Of a stretch of DNA of 10,350 nt, positions 5,194 to 10,350 are shown piece after piece. The notes beneath the pieces are model-generated. The model did not search any database. It saw only the letters and a list, made by a program, of their open reading frames with translations, and was not told where the DNA came from. Every line of letters begins with the position of its first letter. The stretch's first letter is position 1. The DNA lies in contig JAQTWR010000066.1 of assembly GCA_028689195.1 (NCBI GenBank), positions 1 through 10,350 on the forward strand, given 5' to 3'. This DNA comes from Anaerolineales bacterium. GTDB taxonomy: Bacteria > Chloroflexota > Anaerolineae > Anaerolineales > Villigracilaceae. The position numbers were made by a program, and so were the translations under genes.

Positions 5194-7503
5194 ATGGAAG
5201 CTTATTGCATGAAGTGCAAGACCAAAAGAGAAGTAAAAGACCCTGTAGCGGGATTCAACGCGAAGGGGTCTCCTGTTACTACGGGAGTTTGCCCCGAATG
5301 CGGCACAAAGATGTATCGCATGGGGCGAACAGACGCGCACACAGATATGGTCGCGCCGCCAAAAGTGGCAAAGGTAGTCAAACGCGAAGGCAAACTCGTA
5401 ATTGTGGAATCTCCCGCAAAGGCAAAGACCGTCGGGCGTTTTCTGGGCAAGGGGTACACGGTGCGCGCTTCAGTGGGGCATGTGCGCGACTTGCTTAAGT
5501 CGCAGCTTTCAGTGGATGTGGATAATAACTTCGAGCCGAAGTACCGCGTCCCCAACGAAAAGAAAGACGTCGTCAAAGAAATCAAAAAACTCGCGCAGAC
5601 CGCCGAAGAAATCTTCCTCGCGACCGATCCCGACCGCGAAGGCGAATCTATTTCATGGCATTTGATGGAATCCGCGCAGATAGAACCCGAGCGCACAAAG
5701 CGCGTGGTATTCCACGAAATCACCGCGCCGGCGGTCGCCGAAGCGTTCGCGCATCCGCGCGAGATCAACATGGATTTGGTCAACGCGCAGCAAGCCCGCC
5801 GCGTATTGGATCGTCTTGTCGGGTATAGCATCAGCCCGATTTTGTGGGAAAAAGTGCGCGGACGACTCTCCGCGGGGCGCGTGCAATCCGTCGCGCTGAG
5901 ACTTATTGTGGATCGCGAGCGCGAAATCGAAGAGTTCAAACCCGTCGAATATTGGTCTATTCACGGCGAGTTCAAGCCCGAGAAGTTGAAATCCAATTTC
6001 ATCGCAAAACTTGCGCGCATTGACGATAAAGACCCCGAACTGACAAAGAAAGAAATCGTTGACCCGATTTTGATTGACATGGAAACCGCCGCGTATTCTG
6101 TGACGAAGGTCAAGCGCGGCGAACGCAGACGCAAACCGCTCGCGCCGTTTACAACGTCCACTTTGCAGCAGGAAGCCTCGCGCAAACTTGGCTTCACCGC
6201 AAAGCGCACGATGGGTTTGGCGCAGGGATTATATGAAGGCAAGGATGTTGGCGAAAGCGGCACGACGGGTTTGATTACCTACATGCGTACCGACTCGACC
6301 AACGTCTCGACCATCGCGCAAAACGAAGCGCGCGAATATGTGACCGGCAAATACGGCGCGGATTATCTGCCCGCCGAAGCGCCGATCTATAAGACAAAAT
6401 CCGCGGGCGCGCAAGAAGCGCACGAAGCCGTGCGCCCCACTTCGGTGATGCGCGACCCTGAAAAGGTGAAAGAATATCTCGACCCCGCCATGTTCAAACT
6501 GTATCGCTTGATCTGGCAGCGCTTTGTCGCGTCGCAAATGGAATCGGCGGTGTTCGATACGCTGCAAGTGGAAGTGACGGGCAAAACCGACGCGCACGAG
6601 TATCTGCTCCGCGCTTCAGGTTCGGCGGTGAAGTTTGCCGGCTTTATGGTCGTTTATGAAGAAGCAAAAAACGAAGACGTGAAAACGGAAGAAGACGAAG
6701 AAAACGTAAAAATTCCCGCAGGCATTGCCGAAGGACAAAAGCAGGAATTGATTCGCTTGATTCCCGAACAGCATTTTACGCAGCCGCCGCCGCGCTTCTC
6801 AGAAGCGTCGCTGGTGCAGGCGCTCGAAGAAAACGGAATTGGTCGCCCGTCCACTTACGCGCCGACCATTTCCACCATTCAGCAGCGCGGATATGTTTTG
6901 CGCGAAGAAAAACGCCTGATTCCAACCGATACGGGTTTGCAAGTCACAGACCTAATGGCGCAATACTTCCCCGAAGTGGTGGATTACAACTTCACCGCGC
7001 ACATGGAAGAAGACCTTGATAAAATCGCAGACGGCGAAATGATCTGGACGGACGCAATCCGCGAATTTTATACGCCCTTTGCAGAAGACGTGAAAAAAGC
7101 GCAAGCCGAAATGCCCGTCACAAAATCGGAGCCAGAACCGATTGGGCGCGCATGTCCGCAATGCGGCAAAGACCTCGTCATCCGTTACGGGCGTTTTGGA
7201 AAATTCATTTCATGCAGCGGCTTTCCCGATTGCCGCTACACCGAGCCCTGGTTATTGAAAATCGGCGTCATCTGCCCCACAGACGGCGGCGAATTGGTGG
7301 AACGCAAAACCCGCAAGGGACGCACATTCTTCGGCTGCGTCAACTATCCCAACTGCGATTTCACTTCATGGAAAAAGCCGCTGGCGAGTCCCTGCCCCAA
7401 ATGCAAAGGCATGTTGGTCGTCGCCAACAAACGCGAAGCGCAATGCCTCAACTGTTCGGAATCATTCCTGTTGGAAGAGATCGCGCCCGAAACAGTAGAA
7501 TAA
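5194..7503 (+). CDS. topA: DNA topoisomerase I with N-terminal DUF5679-like zinc domain
   Basis: The 769-aa product begins with a short zinc-finger-like module (C5, C8, C33, C36; ending C-G-T-K-M-Y-R-M-G), resembling DUF5679, then a linker. The toprim domain (about 67-180) starts K-L-V-I-V-E-S-P-A-K-A-K-T and holds D-P-D-R-E (145-149) for metal binding. The type IA core follows, with S-A-G-R-V-Q-S (226-232) and the active-site Tyr363 in T-Y-M-R-T-D-S. Three C-terminal zinc ribbons are visible: C654/C657/C674/C680; C694/C715/C721; and C734/C737/C751/C754. The second reads C-P-T-D where C-P-x-C is usual, so one ligand is missing or replaced by Asp697. The enzyme relaxes negative supercoils. The toprim start is well downstream of the ATG, but the Shine-Dalgarno supports the long form. 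Confidence 0.96.
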   Translation: MEAYCMKCKTKREVKDPVAGFNAKGSPVTTGVCPECGTKMYRMGRTDAHTDMVAPPKVAKVVKREGKLVIVESPAKAKTVGRFLGKGYTVRASVGHVRDLLKSQLSVDVDNNFEPKYRVPNEKKDVVKEIKKLAQTAEEIFLATDPDREGESISWHLMESAQIEPERTKRVVFHEITAPAVAEAFAHPREINMDLVNAQQARRVLDRLVGYSISPILWEKVRGRLSAGRVQSVALRLIVDREREIEEFKPVEYWSIHGEFKPEKLKSNFIAKLARIDDKDPELTKKEIVDPILIDMETAAYSVTKVKRGERRRKPLAPFTTSTLQQEASRKLGFTAKRTMGLAQGLYEGKDVGESGTTGLITYMRTDSTNVSTIAQNEAREYVTGKYGADYLPAEAPIYKTKSAGAQEAHEAVRPTSVMRDPEKVKEYLDPAMFKLYRLIWQRFVASQMESAVFDTLQVEVTGKTDAHEYLLRASGSAVKFAGFMVVYEEAKNEDVKTEEDEENVKIPAGIAEGQKQELIRLIPEQHFTQPPPRFSEASLVQALEENGIGRPSTYAPTISTIQQRGYVLREEKRLIPTDTGLQVTDLMAQYFPEVVDYNFTAHMEEDLDKIADGEMIWTDAIREFYTPFAEDVKKAQAEMPVTKSEPEPIGRACPQCGKDLVIRYGRFGKFISCSGFPDCRYTEPWLLKIGVICPTDGGELVERKTRKGRTFFGCVNYPNCDFTSWKKPLASPCPKCKGMLVVANKREAQCLNCSESFLLEEIAPETVE

Positions 7504-7507
7504 AAAA

Positions 7508-7589
7508 ACTCCCTCACCCTAGCCCTCTCCAAAAGGGAGAGGGGAATCTGACTCCCTTCCCCCAGAGGGGGAAGGGTTGGGGATGAGGG
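7508..7589. repeat. CCCTCACCCTAGCCCTCTCC-type dispersed palindromic repeat
   Basis: The element begins CTCCCTCACCCTAGCCCTCTCC-like and ends GGGTTGGGGATGAGGG, so its ends are imperfect inverted repeats. It contains two hairpins: 7523-7530 with 7536-7543 (8 bp, perfect) and 7554-7563 with 7567-7576 (10 bp, perfect, loop AGA). From memory this is another very common non-coding repeat in bacterial genomes. It fills the gap between topA and the 59-aa gene and could act as a transcript-end structure for topA, though no T-run follows. Confidence 0.85.
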
Positions 7590-7608
7590 AAAATATAAGG
7601 AAAATAAA

Positions 7609-7788
7609 ATGCACTATACGCCACACTTCTATCTCGATCCCGGCACGGGAAGTTTTATTATTCAAATCGCAATCGCTGCATTATTGGGTTTGGGCGTTGC
7701 GCTCCGCGCTTCGTGGGGCAGTATCAAAAAATTATTTGGAATCAAACCAAAAGAAGAGGATGACGATTCGGACAATGCCTCAAACTGA
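7609..7788 (+). CDS. Small single-helix membrane protein with Y-L-D-P-G-T-G-S start
   Basis: This 59-aa gene starts at an ATG with AAGGA 7 nt upstream (7597-7601) and ends at TGA 7786-7788. The product has Y-L-D-P-G-T-G-S at 8-15, then a hydrophobic helix (about 16-36, I-I-Q-I-A-I-A-A-L-L-G-L-G) ending R-A-S-W-G-S-I-K-K, and an acidic tail (E-E-D-D-D-S-D). I recall similar small proteins with D-P-G-(T/S)-G-S and a following helix in many bacteria, but know of no assigned function. It overlaps the methyltransferase start by 14 nt, so the two are probably translated together. An enclosing frame-2 ORF that starts inside the upstream repeat is the spurious extension of the methyltransferase frame; the codons here, not that frame, carry the conserved-looking sequence. 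Confidence 0.8.
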   Translation: MHYTPHFYLDPGTGSFIIQIAIAALLGLGVALRASWGSIKKLFGIKPKEEDDDSDNASN

Positions 7789-9154
7789 AAAACTCCCCGC
7801 GTCTTTCCGCGACCCAAGCGGATTCCTATTTTCTCGAAGCGGAATCTTATACCGACAAATCAACCGCGCATATTCGATGGATTATGCGCGGTTGATGGAT
7901 TCTGGCTTATACGCGAAGTTGACCAAACTCGGGCTGCTGATTCCGCACGCGGAGAGCGACCAAGCCCCAGCCGAGTCCGCGTCTGCGTTCAAGGTCATCC
8001 AGCCCGAGCGCGTCCCCTTCATCTCGTATCCGTATGAGTGGTCGTTCAGCCAGTTGAAAGACGCGGCACTGGCGACGCTTTCCATTCAGAAGCACGCGCT
8101 GAAGTTGGGGATGTCGCTCAAAGACGCGAGCGCGTATAACATCCAATTCGCGCGCGGAAAAGCGACGTTGATTGACACGCTGTCTTTTGAAATCTACAAA
8201 GAAGGCGAGCCGTGGATTGCGTACAAGCAATTCTGCCAGCACTTCCTTGCGCCCCTGGCGTTGATGAGTTTCCGCGACGCGCGTTTGAATCAATTGCTGC
8301 GCGTGTATATTGACGGCGTTCCGCTCGACCTTGCCGGCGCATTATTGCCCGCGAAAACAAAATTCAATTTTGGGCTGCTGACGCATATTCACATCCACGC
8401 GGGCGCGCAAAAAAAATATTCGGATAACATCGTCGCGCCGCGCAAAGGCGCGATGAGCAAACAAGCGTTGACGGGTTTAATCGAAAGCCTTGAAGCGACC
8501 ATCAAAAAGTTGACGTGGAAACCCGCCGGCACTGAATGGGGCGATTATTACAAAAACACAAACTACGCAGATTCTGCGTTTGAACATAAAAAGCAGCTGG
8601 TCAAAGAATGGACGGCTGAGAAAAATCCCAATCTCGTTTGGGATTTGGGCGGCAATACGGGCGTGTTCAGCCGCGAAGCCGCGTCGTCGGGAGCGTTCAC
8701 GGTTTCATTTGATATTGACCCCGCCGCGGTGGAACAAAATTATAGAATCGTCAAAAAACAAAAAGAACAAAATATTTTGCCCTTGGTTTTGGATTTGACC
8801 AATCCGAGCCCTGCAATCGGGTGGGATAACGCCGAGCGCGATTCGTTTGGCGCGCGCGGTCCCGCCGATATGGCGCTGGCGCTGGCGGTGATTCATCACC
8901 TGGCGATCTCGAATAATGTGCCGCTGACTCAACTCGCGGAATTTTTCGCGGCGCGCTGCAAGTGGCTGGTGATCGAATTCGTGCCGAAGTCCGATTCGCA
9001 AGTCAAGAGACTGCTCGCCTCGCGCGAAGATATTTTCCCAAATTACGTCCGCGAGGGATTTGAATCCGCGTTTTCTGAACGATTCGACATCCGCAAGGCG
9101 GAAAGCGTGCGCGACTCTGAACGGACGTTGTATTTGATGGAAAGAAAATATTGA
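7775..9154 (+). CDS. SAM-dependent methyltransferase with kinase-like N-terminal region
   Basis: The start at 7775 gives 459 aa. The C-terminal part (about 255-459) is a class I Rossmann methyltransferase: motif I is V-W-D-L-G-G-N-T-G (288-296), the acidic post-I loop is S-F-D-I-D-P (311-316), and motif IV is A-D-M-A-L-A-L-A-V-I-H-H-L (364-376). The N-terminal part opens F-R-D-P-S-G-F-L-F (11-19). Around residue 117 it shows D-A-S-A-Y-N (D117, N122) and then L-I-D (D134), the spacing of the catalytic loop and metal-binding Asp in protein and aminoglycoside kinase folds, but no clear ATP-binding lysine. Substrate is unknown. It overlaps the 59-aa gene by 14 nt. An ATG at 7760 would add five residues but its purine tract abuts the codon. 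The whole frame is open back to 7577, inside the repeat, and that part is not coding. Confidence 0.85.
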   Translation: MPQTEKLPASFRDPSGFLFSRSGILYRQINRAYSMDYARLMDSGLYAKLTKLGLLIPHAESDQAPAESASAFKVIQPERVPFISYPYEWSFSQLKDAALATLSIQKHALKLGMSLKDASAYNIQFARGKATLIDTLSFEIYKEGEPWIAYKQFCQHFLAPLALMSFRDARLNQLLRVYIDGVPLDLAGALLPAKTKFNFGLLTHIHIHAGAQKKYSDNIVAPRKGAMSKQALTGLIESLEATIKKLTWKPAGTEWGDYYKNTNYADSAFEHKKQLVKEWTAEKNPNLVWDLGGNTGVFSREAASSGAFTVSFDIDPAAVEQNYRIVKKQKEQNILPLVLDLTNPSPAIGWDNAERDSFGARGPADMALALAVIHHLAISNNVPLTQLAEFFAARCKWLVIEFVPKSDSQVKRLLASREDIFPNYVREGFESAFSERFDIRKAESVRDSERTLYLMERKY

Positions 9155-9190
9155 GAGCAAAATATGATCTCGCTCTATGCTTGTTCGGGT

Positions 9191-9196
9191 TATAAT
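9191..9196 (+). promoter_or_regulatory. Candidate -10 box for the 334-aa gene
   Basis: A perfect TATAAT lies about 36 nt before the ATG at 9232, within the only gap larger than 70 nt in this part that holds no repeat. No convincing -35 hexamer lies at the right spacing. It suggests that the 334-aa gene has its own promoter rather than reading from the methyltransferase. Confidence 0.4.
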
Positions 9197-9219
9197 CAGT
9201 CTTAACAAATGTCACACAC

Positions 9220-9225
9220 AAGGAG
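9220..9225 (+). promoter_or_regulatory. Ribosome binding site of the 334-aa gene
   Basis: AAGGAG lies 6 nt before the ATG at 9232, a canonical position, and fixes that start. Confidence 0.75.
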
Positions 9226-9231
9226 CGCGGT

Positions 9232-10236
9232 ATGCAATTCGTTGTCGCTATTATAAAAAAATTACCCTGGGTTCAAATCGGTTTGCTTGTCGGCGGATTG
9301 GCTTTTGGGTTGGTATGGGGGTATGTGATCGACCCCGTTGACTTTGTAGACGCGACCCCTTATTATCTGCGCGCAGATTTACAGGAAGATTATCTGCGCA
9401 TGACGATTGATTCTTACAGCCTCAATCCCGACCCGAATATAGCTATACAGCGTTGGCAGAATCTTGGCGCGAATGCGCAGCAAGTTTATGACAGAGTTTT
9501 AAGTGATCCGCGCGGAAATCGGGCTGCCATCAAATCGTATGGCGAGTTGATCACGCAAGTCATCGCGGCGGGCGGCGGTCAGCCTGTAGAAACAACAAAT
9601 AGTTCGCCGCTAAAAACAATTGTATTAGGCATTATCGCCATCGCGTTGCTGGCGCTCATGGGATGGGGCGCATGGTACACCTACCGTCTGCTTGGCAAAC
9701 GCGGAAGCGGTCAAGTCACGCCCACCATGCAAGCCTCAGAGATGAGCCGCAAAGCCGAAAAGACAAATTTTGAACAGTTGGGACTCGCGCCGCCCATTAC
9801 TCAAACGATGACGACCTTCGTGCTTGGCGACGACCTGTACGACGAATCGTTCAGCATTGATACGCAGGCGGGCGAATTCATGGGCGAATACGGCGTAGGC
9901 GTTTCGGAAGCCATCGGCGTGGGCGACCCGAAGAAAGTCACCGCGCTTGAAATTTGGTTGTTCGACAAGAATGATATTAAAACCGCGACAAAGGTATTAA
10001 TGTCGCAGCACGCCTTCGGCGATCCATCCATCCGCGCGCGGCTCGAACCAAAAGGCGAGCTCGTACAGGTGGAACCGCAAGCCCAAATATTGCTTGAAAC
10101 CGCCACCCTGCAATTACTCGCCACCGTCGTTGACCTTGAATATGGAAGCGGTCCCCTGCCGACCAATAGCTACTTTGAACGCATCACGCTGGAGCTTGCA
10201 ATCTGGCCCCGTCAAGGCGAACAGGCGCAAGGATAG
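9232..10236 (+). CDS. Uncharacterised two-helix membrane protein
   Basis: I do not recognise the family. The 334-aa product has an N-terminal hydrophobic helix (about 14-33), an approximately 95-residue region that includes D-P-V-D-F-V-D-A-T-P-Y-Y-L-R (34-47) and is mostly helical in appearance, and a second hydrophobic helix (about 128-152). A long C-terminal soluble domain follows (about 175-330), beta-rich in appearance, with A-L-E-I-W-L-F-D-K-N (238-247) and a repeated E-Q-Q-style charge pattern but no catalytic motif. The most likely topology places the loop between the helices outside the cell and both tails inside, but the charge rule was judged by eye. It has a good ribosome binding site and a candidate promoter, and ends in a strong bidirectional terminator. 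It may be a lineage-specific protein. Function unknown. Confidence 0.7.
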   Translation: MQFVVAIIKKLPWVQIGLLVGGLAFGLVWGYVIDPVDFVDATPYYLRADLQEDYLRMTIDSYSLNPDPNIAIQRWQNLGANAQQVYDRVLSDPRGNRAAIKSYGELITQVIAAGGGQPVETTNSSPLKTIVLGIIAIALLALMGWGAWYTYRLLGKRGSGQVTPTMQASEMSRKAEKTNFEQLGLAPPITQTMTTFVLGDDLYDESFSIDTQAGEFMGEYGVGVSEAIGVGDPKKVTALEIWLFDKNDIKTATKVLMSQHAFGDPSIRARLEPKGELVQVEPQAQILLETATLQLLATVVDLEYGSGPLPTNSYFERITLELAIWPRQGEQAQG

Positions 10237-10280
10237 AATAAAAAAAATAGCCGCTTCTGAAGCGGCTGTTTTTTTTATTC
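10236..10280. terminator. Bidirectional intrinsic terminator between convergent genes
   Basis: A near-perfect palindrome has 21-nt arms: 10236-10256 against 10260-10280 with a 3-nt CTG loop and one G-T wobble. The GC core AGCCGCTT (10249-10256) is flanked by eight A (10240-10247) and eight T (10269-10276), giving a U-tract in both directions. The left arm begins at the last base of the TAG of the 334-aa gene, and the right arm contains the TAA of the convergent gene (10275-10277). It terminates both transcripts. Confidence 0.92.
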
Positions 10281-10350
10281 TATTTTCAATATCTTGAGTT
10301 TGATCCTTCCGCCCGGCGTTTCGGCTTCGGCAAAGTCGCCTATGCGTTTA
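10275..10350 (-). CDS. Possible GreA-like transcription elongation factor, C-terminal fragment
   Basis: The minus strand from the right edge reads 24 codons and a TAA at 10275-10277. The peptide ends R-I-G-D-F-A-E-A-E-T-P-G-G-R-I-K-L-K-I-L-K-I-E. This resembles the C-terminal end of GreA/GreB (G-D-x-V-x-V-x-T-P-G-G, then a strand rich in K and I), the FKBP-like domain of the factor that rescues backtracked RNA polymerase. Only this tail is visible, so the match is short. Other C-terminal beta strands with T-P-G-G could look alike. The gene is convergent with the 334-aa gene and shares its terminator. Confidence 0.5.
   Translation of the reverse strand, partial: KRIGDFAEAETPGGRIKLKILKIE

Noticed and set aside
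5202..5939. 245-codon open frame on the minus strand within topA
   Set aside because: It is antisense to the toprim region with Ser/Arg/Thr-rich low-information content and no motif; a shadow of a GC-rich third-position pattern.
7577..7774. Long upstream extension of the methyltransferase frame
   Set aside because: It begins inside the dispersed repeat and runs out of frame across the 59-aa gene, which has its own ribosome binding site and a conserved-looking D-P-G-T-G-S motif. The extension itself has no recognisable protein features.
8705..9208. 167-codon open frame on the minus strand opposite the methyltransferase
   Set aside because: Arg- and His-rich composition typical of an antisense shadow, covering the SAM-binding motifs of the sense gene.

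Overview
The window looks like chromosomal DNA from an uncultured Anaerolineae-type member of the Chloroflexota. This rests on three things: the arrangement of housekeeping genes, the DUF5679-like zinc domain at the front of TopA, and the dispersed palindromic repeats in nearly every gap, all of which fit my recollection of that group. The taxonomic call is inference. Codon choice looks even across the window, and I see no insertion sequence, integrase, tRNA, rRNA, CRISPR array or recognisable defence system.

Layout. (1) 1-1463, minus strand: a membrane protein with a PrsW-like N-terminal half, a GAF domain and a terminal coiled coil, followed with a 1-nt stop/start overlap by the first 25 codons of a lipoprotein cut by the window edge. 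(2) 1464-1609: a divergent intergenic region with candidate -10 elements on both strands. (3) 1610-2791, plus strand: rpsP, khpA and rimM, the usual 30S assembly and maturation cluster. The trmD and rplS genes that commonly follow are absent. (4) 2819-7503: dprA, then manC (mannose-1-phosphate guanylyltransferase), then topA. dprA and topA are frequent neighbours in bacteria; manC sits between them. (5) 7609-9154: a 59-aa single-helix protein with a Y-L-D-P-G-T-G-S start, overlapped by a SAM-dependent methyltransferase whose N-terminal half resembles the active-site loops of a kinase fold. (6) 9232-10236: a two-helix membrane protein of unknown function. It ends in a bidirectional terminator shared with a convergent gene at the right edge, whose tail resembles the GreA C-terminus.

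The core is ordinary information-processing DNA: translation (rpsP, rimM, khpA), DNA handling (dprA, topA) and nucleotide-sugar supply (manC). The less ordinary parts are the 59-aa/methyltransferase pair, the PrsW-like protein that has QQ where the protease glutamate pair is expected, and the density of palindromes. There are at least six structured intergenic or gene-edge elements of at least four sequence families, two of which bracket rimM, one of those lying inside its coding sequence. I found no convincing new multi-gene system. The 59-aa/methyltransferase module is the best candidate for uncharacterised biology.
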